Shown: positions 8,992 to 17,789, counted from the stretch's first letter. The stretch is DNA of 64,000 nucleotides from Castellaniella sp034675905 (GCF_034675905.1 NZ_JAUCCV010000008.1:1-64000), one strand, 5' to 3'. The notes: a model not told the origin generated them from the sequence alone. A program made the numbers and translations.

Positions 8992-9780
8992 ATGATTCAG
9001 CAACACACCGCCTCACGAAAAAAAGCCCTGGCGGCCATCCTGTTGCTGATCCTGCTGGCCGGCATCTGCATCGCGGCGGGCCAATGGCAATTGCGCCGCG
9101 CCCACGACCGCGAAACCATCCGCGCCGCCCGCCTGGCGGGGCAGCAAGCGCCCCCCCTGACCCTGACGACCCAGACTCCCGACGGCCCCGACTGGCGCCG
9201 TGCCAGCGCCCAAGGGCAATGGCTCAATCCGCTTACTGTACTCCTGGATAATCGTAACCTCAAAGGTCGGCCTGGTCTCTGGGTGGCAACCCCGCTGGCG
9301 CTGCAGGACGACCCTGGCGCCGCCGTGCTGGTGCTGCGTGGCTGGGTCGCCAGACCGATGCCGCCCGCCACACTGCCTGACCTGCGGGCGGTCGACGGAC
9401 CCGTCCAGGTACAAGGCACTTTGCTGCACCACGTTCCCAGACTGCTGGATCTGGGGAATCTGACCGGCGATACCCCTGCCGGGCTGCCCCGCCCCTTCCC
9501 GCCCGCCGACGGCGCTCTGCTCAGGGTGCAAAACCTGGATCTGGACGCTTTGGCGGCCGCATCCGGCCTGCGCCTGCTGCCCGTCGTGCTGGAGCAGGCT
9601 CCCACGCAGGATGCCGGCCTGATTCAGGAATGGCCCGGCCCATCCGACAACGCCAGCCAGAACTACAACTACGCCGGGCAATGGTTCAGTTTCGCCGCCA
9701 TTGCCCTGATTGCCGCAGCCGTAATCCTGTGGCGCACCCGGCGGAAACCCGCCGCCTCTTCTGAATCCGACGCAAGCTGA
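8992..9780 (+). CDS. SURF1 family cytochrome oxidase biogenesis protein
   Basis: 262 residues with the family layout: one membrane helix near the N-terminus (about residues 11-29) followed by GQWQLRRAHDRE, a periplasmic domain, and a second helix near the C-terminus introduced by NYNYAGQWFSFAAIALIAAA. SURF1 helps place heme A into subunit I. The next gene starts two bases after its stop, consistent with co-transcription with the Sco-like protein and the heme A and heme O synthases downstream. Confidence 0.92.
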   Translation: MIQQHTASRKKALAAILLLILLAGICIAAGQWQLRRAHDRETIRAARLAGQQAPPLTLTTQTPDGPDWRRASAQGQWLNPLTVLLDNRNLKGRPGLWVATPLALQDDPGAAVLVLRGWVARPMPPATLPDLRAVDGPVQVQGTLLHHVPRLLDLGNLTGDTPAGLPRPFPPADGALLRVQNLDLDALAAASGLRLLPVVLEQAPTQDAGLIQEWPGPSDNASQNYNYAGQWFSFAAIALIAAAVILWRTRRKPAASSESDAS

Positions 9781-9782
9781 CC

Positions 9783-10394
9783 ATGACGACCGCTCCTGCC
9801 CGCCCCCGCTCCTTGACTCCGGTCATTGCCATTCTCCTGATCGCCCTGGCGCCCGTGGTGTTCGCTCTGCTGGCCTACTATGTGCCGGCGCTGGGTCTGC
9901 GGCCCGCCGTCCAGACGAACTACGGTCAGCTGATCGAACCGCAGCGCCCAATTCCGGATGCCCTGACCCTGCGCGACGAGCAGGGCCAACCCTACGACCT
10001 GAATCAACTGAAAGGCCAGTGGCTGCTGATCAGCACCGGCCCCGGCGCTTGCCCTGAATCCTGCGTGCGCGGCCTGTTCGTGCTGCGCAATTCACATGCC
10101 AGCCAGGGCAAGAACGTCGAACGACTGGAACGCATCCTGTTCGTCACCGACGACGCGCCCATCGCCCCGGTGGTGGGCGAAGCCTATATCGGCACCCATG
10201 TGCTGCGCGCCGACCCGGCGGAACTGGCTGCCTGGCTGGCGCCTGGCGCCGCTGACCCAGCCGCCGCGCTGACCACGGGCCTGTGGATCGTGGATCCACT
10301 GGGCCACCTGATGATGCAGTTTCCTGACGGACAGGACCCCGAAGGGGTGCGCGACGACATCCGCGCCCTGCTCAAGAATTCCCGGATCGGGTAA
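9783..10394 (+). CDS. Membrane-anchored thioredoxin-fold protein, Sco-like, oxidase assembly
   Basis: 203 residues. One N-terminal membrane helix (about residues 13-36), then a periplasmic domain with LNQLKGQWLLISTGPGACPESC at about residues 76-97. The CPESC is a C-x3-C in the place where Sco proteins hold copper, and the fold pattern (strand, CxxxC, helix, later strand) resembles Sco/thioredoxin. The histidine that completes the Sco copper site is not obvious. Genes of this kind lie between SURF1 and ctaA in related bacteria. It may handle copper or thiols during CuA assembly, alongside the clearer Sco1 at 12.4 kb. Function is inferred. Confidence 0.7.
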   Translation: MTTAPARPRSLTPVIAILLIALAPVVFALLAYYVPALGLRPAVQTNYGQLIEPQRPIPDALTLRDEQGQPYDLNQLKGQWLLISTGPGACPESCVRGLFVLRNSHASQGKNVERLERILFVTDDAPIAPVVGEAYIGTHVLRADPAELAAWLAPGAADPAAALTTGLWIVDPLGHLMMQFPDGQDPEGVRDDIRALLKNSRIG

Positions 10395-10397
10395 GCC

Positions 10398-11411
10398 GTG
10401 AGGATCTACCGTCGCCTGGTCTTTCTGGCCTGGTTCCTGACCTTGGACCTGATCATGTTCGGCGCCTTCGTGCGCCTGACAGATTCCGGGCTGGGCTGTC
10501 CTGACTGGCCCGGGTGCTACGGGCATTTCAGCCCCTTGGGGGCGCATGAATCCATCCGCCAGGCTCTGGAAGCCATGCCCTACGGCCCGGTCAGCGCCTT
10601 CCAGGCCTGGGTTGAAATGATCCACCGCTATGCCGGGGCCTTTCTGGGCATGCTGATCATCGCCTTTACCGTCCTGGCCTGGCGCCTGCGCCAAACCCTG
10701 GCGCGCAGCCCGGCGCTGGCGACCGCTGTGCTGGGCCTGGTCTGCCTGCAAGGCGCCTTCGGCGCCTGGACCGTCACCCATCGCCTGATGCCGCTGGTGG
10801 TCACGACCCACTTGGTCTTAGGCATGAGCCTGCTGGCCATGATGACCTGGCTGGCCGCTCGCGAAAAGGCCCACGATCCGGTTCCGGCGGCGCTGACCAG
10901 CGGCCGCCCCTGGATGGTTCTAGGCCTGGCCGTGCTGTTTCTGCAGCTGGCGCTGGGCGGCTGGGTCAGTACCAATTACGCGGCGTTGGCCTGCATGGAC
11001 TTCCCGACCTGTCACGGCGCCTGGGTCCCGCCCATGGATTTCCAGGGGGGATTTTCCCTGCTGCGCAGCCTGGGCCAGCAAACCAGCGGCGAGCCGATTT
11101 CCCAGGACGCCCTGACCGCGATCCACTGGACCCACCGCAATTTCGCGCTCGTCGTCCTGGCCTTATTGGGCTGCCTGGCCTGGCGCTGGCGCCGCGTGCC
11201 CGGTCTGCGCGGGCCGGCCCTCCTGCTGCTGGCCCTGCTGGCCCTGCAGCTGATCACCGGCCTGACGACGATCTTCTTCCAGTGGCCGCTGCTGATCGCC
11301 GTGATGCATAACGGCGGCGCAGCCGGCCTGGTGCTGGTCAGCGTCACCCTGCTGTGGCGGCTGGCTCAAGCAGGGAAACCCCCTAGCGGCAGCCGCCGCC
11401 AGGACGCCTAG
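10398..11411 (+). CDS. ctaA: Heme A synthase (CtaA/COX15 family)
   Basis: 337 residues, about eight membrane helices, starting with GTG at 10398 three bases after the preceding stop. The enzyme oxidises the C8 methyl of heme O to a formyl group, giving heme A for the aa3 oxidase. Family features include FGAFVRLTDSGLGCPDWPGC near residue 21, EMIHRYAGAFLGML with a heme-ligand histidine, THLVLGMSLLAMM, and IHWTHRNFALVVLALLG and AVMHNGGAAGLVLV in the second half with the remaining histidines. The paired cysteines seen in the Bacillus enzyme loop appear here as CPDWPGC and CMDFPTC. It lies immediately before the heme O synthase gene. Confidence 0.95.
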   Translation: MRIYRRLVFLAWFLTLDLIMFGAFVRLTDSGLGCPDWPGCYGHFSPLGAHESIRQALEAMPYGPVSAFQAWVEMIHRYAGAFLGMLIIAFTVLAWRLRQTLARSPALATAVLGLVCLQGAFGAWTVTHRLMPLVVTTHLVLGMSLLAMMTWLAAREKAHDPVPAALTSGRPWMVLGLAVLFLQLALGGWVSTNYAALACMDFPTCHGAWVPPMDFQGGFSLLRSLGQQTSGEPISQDALTAIHWTHRNFALVVLALLGCLAWRWRRVPGLRGPALLLLALLALQLITGLTTIFFQWPLLIAVMHNGGAAGLVLVSVTLLWRLAQAGKPPSGSRRQDA

Positions 11412-11420
11412 AATGACCCC

Positions 11421-12326
11421 ATGACGACTGCCGCTGCATCCCATCACCCCTCCCTCCTGCGCCAATACCTGGTCCTGACCAAGCCGCGCGTCACCCAACT
11501 GGCAGTCTTCTGCGCGGTCATCGGCATGTTCCTGGCGGTGCCGGGCATGCCCGACCTGGGCCGGGCGGCCGCCGCCACCCTGGGCATCTGGCTGCTGGCC
11601 GCCGCCGCGTTTTCCGTCAATTGCCTGATCGAACGCGAAACCGATGCCCGCATGCGGCGCACGGCCCGTCGTGGCACGGCTTCCGGCCAGATCACCCCGC
11701 CTCAGGTGCTGATCATGGCCGGGGTGCTGGGCGGCGCGGGCATGTTCATCCTGAACGTCTGGGTCAACGCCCTGACCATGTGGCTGACCTTTGCGACGTT
11801 TGTCGGCTATGCGCTGATCTACACCGCCATCCTGAAACCCCTGACGCCCCAGAACATCGTCATCGGCGGCTTTTCCGGCGCCATGCCGCCGGCCCTGGGC
11901 TGGGCCGCCATGGCCGATGCCGTCCCGGCCGAAGCCTGGATCCTGGTGTTGATCATCTTTATCTGGACCCCGCCGCATTTCTGGGCGCTGGCCCTGTACC
12001 GCCACCACGAATACGAGGAATCCGGCTTGCCCATGCTGCCGGTCACGCACGGCCAGAATTTCACCCAGCTGCACGTACTGCTCTACAGCATCGCGCTGTT
12101 TGCCGCGTCTTTGCTGCCCTACGTCATCCGCATGAGCGGTCCGGCCTATCTGGCCGCCGCCTGCCTGCTCAGCGGCCGCTTCGTCTGGCAGGCGGTGATG
12201 CTCTACCGCCACTATTCCGACGCCAGAGCGCGTAAACTGTTCTGGTATTCAATTTTGTATCTGGCCCTGCTGTTCGCAGCGCTGTTGCTGGATCACTGGG
12301 TCGGCTTGGCACTGGGCACCATCTGA
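11421..12326 (+). CDS. ctaB: Protoheme IX farnesyltransferase (heme O synthase)
   Basis: 301 residues with about nine membrane helices, a UbiA-superfamily prenyltransferase. It adds a farnesyl group to heme B, making heme O, the substrate of CtaA encoded just upstream. The first Asp-rich site is NCLIERETDARMRRTARR at about residues 70-87, and the start (LVLTKPRVTQLAVFCAVIG) is typical. The second conserved region is FIWTPPHFWALALYRHHEYE near residue 180. It follows ctaA by nine bases. The set ctaA, ctaB and two Sco-like genes beside the oxidase subunits makes one respiratory unit. Confidence 0.96.
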   Translation: MTTAAASHHPSLLRQYLVLTKPRVTQLAVFCAVIGMFLAVPGMPDLGRAAAATLGIWLLAAAAFSVNCLIERETDARMRRTARRGTASGQITPPQVLIMAGVLGGAGMFILNVWVNALTMWLTFATFVGYALIYTAILKPLTPQNIVIGGFSGAMPPALGWAAMADAVPAEAWILVLIIFIWTPPHFWALALYRHHEYEESGLPMLPVTHGQNFTQLHVLLYSIALFAASLLPYVIRMSGPAYLAAACLLSGRFVWQAVMLYRHYSDARARKLFWYSILYLALLFAALLLDHWVGLALGTI

Positions 12327-12340
12327 TGTGATGCTTTCCT

Positions 12341-12361
12341 GTCAGGGTCCGGCCCCCTGAC
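12341..12361 (+). repeat. Inverted repeat between ctaB and the sco1 gene
   Basis: GTCAGGG (12341-12347), a seven-base loop and CCCTGAC (12355-12361) would form a stable hairpin in the short gap. No T tract follows, so it does not look like a finished Rho-independent terminator; an RNA-processing or partial-termination role is possible but unproven. Confidence 0.4.
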
Positions 12362-12377
12362 CCCGATAGGTAAAAGC

Positions 12378-12989
12378 ATGACCGTCCCGTTTTCCGTGTC
12401 CCGCCGCACCCTGCTGGCGGGCATCGCCGCCACCCTGCCCCTGGCCCTGATCGCTTGCAGCCCGAAAGCCGCCGAACCCCTGCCCTTCGAGGGCAACGAC
12501 ATCAGCGGCACCCATCTGGGCAAGGACCTGTCCATGACCGATCACAGCGGCGCCCTGCGCACGCTGGCGGATTTCAAAGGCAAGGTCCTGCTGGTGTTCT
12601 TCGGCTATACCCAATGCCCCGACGTCTGCCCGACCGCCATGGCCCAGGCGGCCCAGGCGCTGGAACTGCTGGGCGAGCAGGCCGCCAAAGTCCAGGTCAT
12701 CATGATTTCAGTCGACCCGGCCCGCGACACCCCGGACATCCTGAGCGCCTACATGCAGGCCTTTGATCCGTCCTTTATCGGCCTGACGGGCACGCCGGAA
12801 CAGCTGGACAAGACCGCACGCTCGTTCAAGGCCTTTTACGCCAAGGAACCCGGCCCTACTCCCGAACAGTACGCCATGAACCATTCAGCCGCGTTCTACC
12901 TGATGGATCAGGACGGCGAAGCCCGCGCTCTGCTGGGGCCGTCCTTGACGCCGGAAGACATGGCGCACGACATCAAACTGCTGCTGTAG
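12378..12989 (+). CDS. SCO1/SenC copper chaperone, probable lipoprotein
   Basis: 203 residues. The start has an Arg-rich n-region (SRRTLLAG) and a lipobox-like LIAC near residue 27, so it is probably exported and lipid-anchored at the outer face of the inner membrane; a Tat-like SRRTLL is also present. The Sco domain has GYTQCPDVCPTAMAQ with the copper-binding C-x3-C, and a later MNHSAAFYLMD supplying the third ligand histidine. It delivers copper to the CuA centre of CoxB. Its end overlaps the convergent antiporter gene by 17 bases. Confidence 0.93.
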   Translation: MTVPFSVSRRTLLAGIAATLPLALIACSPKAAEPLPFEGNDISGTHLGKDLSMTDHSGALRTLADFKGKVLLVFFGYTQCPDVCPTAMAQAAQALELLGEQAAKVQVIMISVDPARDTPDILSAYMQAFDPSFIGLTGTPEQLDKTARSFKAFYAKEPGPTPEQYAMNHSAAFYLMDQDGEARALLGPSLTPEDMAHDIKLLL

Positions 12990-15594
12990 GCCCGTCCGGC
13001 GCGGCGGGCGTGCCGGATGACGCCGTATCCGCCCGAGCCTCTTGATCCGGCGTTGCCGGCCCGCCCGACGGCAGCTCGGGCAGCGGCTCGTACTGGCGCT
13101 GCCCGGATTCAAATTGCTGCCAGACTTCCACCGCCCGCAAGCGCTGATGCACAATGGCGTCGATTTTGTCACGCAAAGCCGGGAACTGCGTCAGCAATTT
13201 CCTGAAATCCTTTTCCTGCAACATCAGCAAACGGCTATAGCTGATCGACCGGACCCGCGCCTGGAAATCATGATTCATGACCAAGGCCATTTCACCGAAG
13301 ATCTGGCCGCTGCCCAATTCGGCTGTCGTGCCGTCGGGCAGATCCAGCACCACGGCGCCGGAGGCCACGAAGTACATGGCATGGCTGCGCCCGATGCGGG
13401 TGGGGATATCCTGCCCCGGCACCGCCAGACGAGGCTTCAGGACCTTGCAGATGGCGGTCATGGTGGCATCGTCCAGCCCCTCGAACAAACTGACCCGCTG
13501 CACCATGACCGCCGCGCTCAAGGCGATATCCAGGCCGTCATGCTTTTCCAGCGCCCCCCAACGCATCTCGACCTGTTCGATCAGATCGGAATAGGTCTCG
13601 CCGCTGATCAGGTTGTGCGCCAGCATATCCCGATAGTGCATGCGCTCCATGGACCTTGCCATCCGTGCCAGATAAGCTTCCTGCAAGTGCCGGGCATAGC
13701 TGGGGTACTGCAGCGCCAGGGCTTGCAAGGCGCCCTCCAGCAGCGTCAGACGGCGCTGATGGGCCGCCACGATGATGTCGGTGACTTCCGCCCCCAGCAA
13801 AGGCTGCACGTCGGTGCGGGCAAACTGGATCAGGCGGCGGGCCACCGCCCATTTGCACATCAGATTGGTAAAGCGCCGGGCCAGTTCCCGCCCCAGCCAG
13901 AACGGCCGTCCGGTCAGATAATGTAAACGCAGGACCAGTCGCAGGGTGTTCGAGTAGCGCAGATCCCCTTCGATCGCGGAGTCGAACCCGGCCAGGCCGC
14001 CTGCGCGCACGGCGTCTCCCAGGCGCTCGGCGCGGGCCAGCAGGGCTTCGGCGGTGCGCCAGTCCACCACCTGCGCCTTCAGGGTCTCGAAAAACATTTC
14101 TTCTTCGCGGCCGGCCAGTATCCCCATGCCGACAGCCACTTTCTGATCCATGGACAGCTGCAGCACCTGCGCCGCATCCATGCTGGTCTGGCTGGCGTCG
14201 AACACTGCATGCAAGCGATCCAGCACTTCCGGACCGATATGTTCGTGCCGGGCGATTTCATCGATCCGCAGACGCAGCGCCTCCAATTCCACGATTTGCG
14301 CCTGGTCGCGCAAGGTGCGGTCCACCGGCGACAACTGATTCAGGCCCAGGCGGGCAATCAGCGGCCGCAGCGTCAGTCCGTTGACGAACAGCGTCATCAG
14401 CACAAAGCCGGTGGTTGCCACGGCGATGAACTGGCGGGCCTCGTGCGGCACGGCCGGCTGTTCGGTCACGGCCAGCGCCAAAGCCAGCGAAACCGCGCCG
14501 CGCAAGCCGCCCAGCAGCATCACGGCCCGGTAGGCCGGACTGACCTGGGTGCTCAGGCGCAGCCGCCCCAGCACCGGCAACAGCCCATAGACCATGACGG
14601 CGCGCGCGCCCAATGTGACGATAAAGACCACCAGGATCAGGAAGACTTCCATCCAGGTGATTTCCGCCATCATGCGCGGAATCAGCATGGCCGCGAACAG
14701 GAAGATCAGGGAATTGGCCCAGAAACCGAACTGCGCCCAGGCGCCCTCCAGTTGTTCGAATGTCGTGGGCGACATGCGGGTGCGGCCATTGGACCCCACC
14801 ACCAGCCCGGCAATCACGGTGGCGACCACACCCGATACGCCCAGATAGTGTTCCGCCACGAAAAATGTCAGGTACGCCAGGGCCACGGTCAGGGTGATCT
14901 CGGCTGCCGGCCAGCCGCGCAGCCAGCGAAACAGCGCAGTCGCCAGCCGCCCCATGACCAGGCCCGCCAGACCGCCGCCGATGAAACTGATCAGGAAACT
15001 GCTGGCGACTTTGCCCACGGACAATTCCCCGCCGCTGAACAAGACGCTGAGCAGCACGGAATACAGGGCAATGGATGCCGCGTCGTTGAACAGGGATTCG
15101 CCCTCGACCAGAGTGGTCAGACGGCGCGGCGCGCCGACCTCGCGGAAAATGCCCACCACTGCCACCGGATCCGTCGTCGCCACGATGGCGCCCAGCATCA
15201 GGCAGACCACCAGGCCATAGGGGGAAATCGCCGCCAGCGAAAAGCCCACCGCCACCGTGCACACGACCACGGCCACGATGGCCATCACCAGAATCGGGCT
15301 GATATCGTCCAGCAATCGCCGGATATTCATCGCCAGCGCCGTTTCAAACAACAGCACCGGCAAAAAGACGTACAGGAACGTCTCGGATGAAATTTCAAAG
15401 TGCTGCAGCGAATCCAGAAAATCCGCCACCACCCCCGGCGCCCAGCCATGCACATGGATGATCACGCCCAGCACAAAGCCGACGATGGCCAGCAACACGG
15501 AATACGGCAAGCGCAGACGCCCCGCCAGCGGCGGCATGAAGGAAACCAGGGCCAGCAACCCGGCCAGGCCAAAGACCAGGAGGCCTATTTTCAT
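12973..15594 (-). CDS. CPA1-family Na+/H+ antiporter with C-terminal cyclic-nucleotide-binding domain
   Basis: 873 residues. The first 420 or so form a 12-13 helix Na+/H+ exchanger domain: PYSVLLAIVGFVLG, FLPVLLFETALAMN, ATTDPVAVVGIFREVG with the DP pair, LVEGESLFNDAASIALYSVL with the functional ND pair, and LGGLRGAVSLALALAV. A long cytoplasmic region follows, then at about residues 705-820 a cNMP-binding fold (SLFEGLDDATMTAICKVLKP, FVASGAVVLDL, GSGQIFGEMALV). The last 50 residues are Pro/Ala-rich. The phosphate-binding GEMAL is present, but the usual following Arg is not clear, so ligand binding is uncertain. It resembles the bacterial NhaP and plant SOS1 layout. It exports sodium or other cations in exchange for protons. 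Confidence 0.92.
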   Translation of the reverse strand: MKIGLLVFGLAGLLALVSFMPPLAGRLRLPYSVLLAIVGFVLGVIIHVHGWAPGVVADFLDSLQHFEISSETFLYVFLPVLLFETALAMNIRRLLDDISPILVMAIVAVVVCTVAVGFSLAAISPYGLVVCLMLGAIVATTDPVAVVGIFREVGAPRRLTTLVEGESLFNDAASIALYSVLLSVLFSGGELSVGKVASSFLISFIGGGLAGLVMGRLATALFRWLRGWPAAEITLTVALAYLTFFVAEHYLGVSGVVATVIAGLVVGSNGRTRMSPTTFEQLEGAWAQFGFWANSLIFLFAAMLIPRMMAEITWMEVFLILVVFIVTLGARAVMVYGLLPVLGRLRLSTQVSPAYRAVMLLGGLRGAVSLALALAVTEQPAVPHEARQFIAVATTGFVLMTLFVNGLTLRPLIARLGLNQLSPVDRTLRDQAQIVELEALRLRIDEIARHEHIGPEVLDRLHAVFDASQTSMDAAQVLQLSMDQKVAVGMGILAGREEEMFFETLKAQVVDWRTAEALLARAERLGDAVRAGGLAGFDSAIEGDLRYSNTLRLVLRLHYLTGRPFWLGRELARRFTNLMCKWAVARRLIQFARTDVQPLLGAEVTDIIVAAHQRRLTLLEGALQALALQYPSYARHLQEAYLARMARSMERMHYRDMLAHNLISGETYSDLIEQVEMRWGALEKHDGLDIALSAAVMVQRVSLFEGLDDATMTAICKVLKPRLAVPGQDIPTRIGRSHAMYFVASGAVVLDLPDGTTAELGSGQIFGEMALVMNHDFQARVRSISYSRLLMLQEKDFRKLLTQFPALRDKIDAIVHQRLRAVEVWQQFESGQRQYEPLPELPSGGPATPDQEARADTASSGTPAAPDGPTAAV

Positions 15595-15626
15595 GATCGA
15601 AGCACATTAACAAAACCGTGGTCCCC

Positions 15627-15656
15627 ATTATGTTACAGATGGGCCGGCCTTGTCTG
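15627..15656 (-). promoter_or_regulatory. Weak candidate promoter for the antiporter gene
   Basis: On the minus strand CAGACA, an 18-base spacer and CATAAT lie 33 bases before the antiporter start. Both hexamers are imperfect (4 of 6 and 5 of 6). It is the best match in the gap between the rpoH terminator and the antiporter. Confidence 0.3.
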
Positions 15657-15690
15657 AAACAAAATAATGGATGCTGCGGGTCAGCGGCAT

Positions 15691-15720
15691 AAAAAAAGGG
15701 ATGCCGTGAAGGCATCCCTT
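15691..15720 (-). terminator. Rho-independent terminator after rpoH
   Basis: A perfect ten-base stem (AAGGGATGCC at 15696-15705 and GGCATCCCTT at 15711-15720) with a five-base loop. On the minus strand the stem is followed by a run of T (complement of the A run at 15691-15697). It lies about 165 bases past the rpoH stop, in the right orientation to end the rpoH transcript. The rest of the 290-base gap (15595-15885) shows nothing else beyond the weak antiporter promoter. Confidence 0.85.
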
Positions 15721-15885
15721 GAACATCCGCTTCGATAGGGAGGGGAAGAGGAGAAGCAGAAGCGGACGACAGGGCGGCGCGGCCACGAAGGCCGGACGTC
15801 CGTCCATGAAAGCTTAGTCCGCTAGCTGACGCAAAAGTTCAGCCTGGTTCGCCCTATAAATGAAACAAATTATTGACAGGGCGGA

Positions 15886-16791
15886 TCACGCTGCCAGGAA
15901 ATCCGGCTGCTGATCGGCCAACGCGCTTTTCAGCTTTTTCAGGGCGGCGGATTCGATCTGGCGAATGCGTTCGGCGGAAACGCCGTATTCGGCCGCCAGT
16001 TCGTGCAAAGTCGTCGCGCCATCGTCGGCCAGCCAACGGGCCTGCACGATATGCCGCGACCGATCATCCAGCGTATCCAGCGCATCGGCCAAACCCTGGC
16101 TTTGCAGGCTATCCATCCGGCGGCGGGCCAGGATCTGGGCTGGTTCCTGACTATCGTCGGCCAGCCAGGCGATCGGAGCGTAACGGTCTTCGTCGTCCGC
16201 CTGCGCTTCCAGCGCGCAATCCCCGCCTGACAGACGGACTTCCATTTCGGATACGTCTTCGGGGCGCACGTTCAGTTCGCGCGCAATATCGGATATCTGA
16301 TCCGGCGCCAGCGTCTGCCCGTCCGGGCGCATGCGCCGCAGATTGAAAAACAGTTTGCGCTGCGCCTTGGTCGTGGCGATTTTCACCAGCCGCCAATTGC
16401 GCACCACATATTCGTGGATTTCAGCGCGGATCCAATGCACCGCAAACGACACCAAACGCACCCCGCGATCAGGGTCGAAACGGCGCACGGCCTTCATCAG
16501 GCCGATATTGCCTTCCTGGATCAGGTCGGCGTGCGCCAAGCCATACCCCAGGTACTGGCGGGCGACGGATACCACCAGCCGCAAATGGGACAGAATCAGT
16601 TCGCGGGCGGCTTCCAGATCATTGCCGTCGCGCAAGCGGCGGCCAAGGTCGGACTCGTGTTCGGCGGTCAGCAAGGGCAGGCGGTTGACCACGCCGATGT
16701 AGGCTTCTATAGAGCCTAGGGCGCCTGGATTGGAAATGGCCTGCGCAAGCTGGGACGGCGCCAACACCAGGGATGAAGCAGTGTGGCTCAT
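15886..16791 (-). CDS. rpoH: RNA polymerase heat-shock sigma factor RpoH (sigma32)
   Basis: 301 residues, ATG at 16791 with GAGGA seven bases upstream. Sigma70-family regions are in order: region 2 with LVVSVARQYLGYGLAHADLIQEGNIGLMKAVRRFD (about residues 70-105), then VHWIRAEIHEYVVRNWRLVK, the RpoH box QRKLFFNLR that separates this subgroup from other sigma factors, and region 4 with TTLHELAAEYGVSAERIRQIE. It directs RNA polymerase to heat-shock promoters. A perfect CIRCE operator lies 32-58 bases upstream, so the repressor HrcA should control its transcription, tying the two heat-shock systems together. Confidence 0.97.
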   Translation of the reverse strand: MSHTASSLVLAPSQLAQAISNPGALGSIEAYIGVVNRLPLLTAEHESDLGRRLRDGNDLEAARELILSHLRLVVSVARQYLGYGLAHADLIQEGNIGLMKAVRRFDPDRGVRLVSFAVHWIRAEIHEYVVRNWRLVKIATTKAQRKLFFNLRRMRPDGQTLAPDQISDIARELNVRPEDVSEMEVRLSGGDCALEAQADDEDRYAPIAWLADDSQEPAQILARRRMDSLQSQGLADALDTLDDRSRHIVQARWLADDGATTLHELAAEYGVSAERIRQIESAALKKLKSALADQQPDFLAA

Positions 16792-16822
16792 GGCAAAATC
16801 CTCGGGATCATACCCATTGATG

Positions 16823-16849
16823 TTAGCACTCTATGGAACAGAGTGCTAA
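16823..16849 (-). promoter_or_regulatory. CIRCE operator (HrcA binding site) upstream of rpoH
   Basis: TTAGCACTC (16823-16831), nine bases, GAGTGCTAA (16841-16849): an exact match to the CIRCE consensus with perfect arms and the canonical nine-base spacer. It is symmetric, and it ends 32 bases before the rpoH ATG. HrcA is known to bind CIRCE and repress chaperone operons such as groESL. The hrcA gene is not in this window. Confidence 0.95.
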
Positions 16850-16934
16850 TTCTTGAACGATACAGCTTGGACTGCCGGAATCAAAGAAAGTTCCTGCTGC
16901 CGCAGCCGCCGTCCGATCCGCCAGCCCCCGACGG

Positions 16935-17789
16935 TCAGGGCAATTCCAGATCCGCCACCAGCGGCGCGTGATCGGATAATTTTTTCCAGGGCGCCCCGTG
17001 CAAGACCCTGGCGCGGCGCACGGCAAAGCCGCGCTGATAGATGCGGTCCAGGCGCAGCCAGGGAAACACCGATGGAAACGTGCGCGGCGGCGGCGTCAGA
17101 CGGGCGGCCTGCCCCGTCATCGACAAGGCGGGCGCATGGCCCAGCGGCTGACCCGGCAGCCAGAACATGCGCTGGCGCAACTGGGCCACCCGGTGGCGCA
17201 GGCGGTAGATTTCATCGGCCCCTTGGGGCGCAGCGGCAAAGACTTCCACCAAGCCCAGCTGTTTCACGAACAAGGGGGCCAGGCGATTGGTCCAGTCATT
17301 GAAATCCCCGGCAATCAGCAGGGGTTCGGAATCGGGCACCAGCCGCCGGATACGGTCCACCAGGGCATGCACCTGGCGGGAACGGCCGCCCGCCAGCAAG
17401 CCCAGATGCACGACCAGGCAATGCACATGGGCATCCCCTACCTGCACGACCCCGTGCAGCAGGCCGCGCTGTTCCAGGCGGTGATCGGAAATATCCTGGT
17501 TTTCGTGATACAGGATCGGGTAGCGCGACAGCAGGGCATTGCCGTGATCGGTGGCGGTGCGCACGGCATTGCAGCCGTAGGCGGCCTGCATATGCATGCT
17601 GGCCGCCAGGGATTCGTGCTGAGCGTCCAGACTGCCATGCAACTGGTTGCGCCCCTGCACTTCCTGCAGGAACAGCAGATCGGGGCGCAGGCCATAGAGG
17701 CCCAGGCGCAGATCCGCCAGCGATTCCCGCCCACCCGTGGCCGAACGGCCCTTGTGGATGTTGTAGCTGACGACCCTCAGGATTGCCAT
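16935..17789 (-). CDS. Endonuclease/exonuclease/phosphatase (EEP) family protein
   Basis: 284 residues from the ATG at 17789. An EEP (DNase I-like) fold is indicated by RVVSYNIHKGRS at the start, LLFLQEVQGRN with the metal-binding glutamate, HCLVVHLGLLAGGRSRQ, LLIAGDFNDWTNRL with the D-x-N pair, and the final SDHAPLVADLELP with the catalytic Asp-His. Proteins of this set are metal-dependent phosphodiesterases acting on nucleic acids, phosphoinositides or sphingomyelin; in beta-proteobacteria similar genes often sit near cardiolipin synthase, which is not seen here. No signal peptide. It follows aspS by 13 bases. Confidence 0.88.
   Translation of the reverse strand: MAILRVVSYNIHKGRSATGGRESLADLRLGLYGLRPDLLFLQEVQGRNQLHGSLDAQHESLAASMHMQAAYGCNAVRTATDHGNALLSRYPILYHENQDISDHRLEQRGLLHGVVQVGDAHVHCLVVHLGLLAGGRSRQVHALVDRIRRLVPDSEPLLIAGDFNDWTNRLAPLFVKQLGLVEVFAAAPQGADEIYRLRHRVAQLRQRMFWLPGQPLGHAPALSMTGQAARLTPPPRTFPSVFPWLRLDRIYQRGFAVRRARVLHGAPWKKLSDHAPLVADLELP

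Noticed and set aside
14209..15390. 393-residue frame opposite the antiporter gene
   Set aside because: Gln/His/Arg-rich shadow of a strongly supported antiporter gene; no ribosome site or domain.
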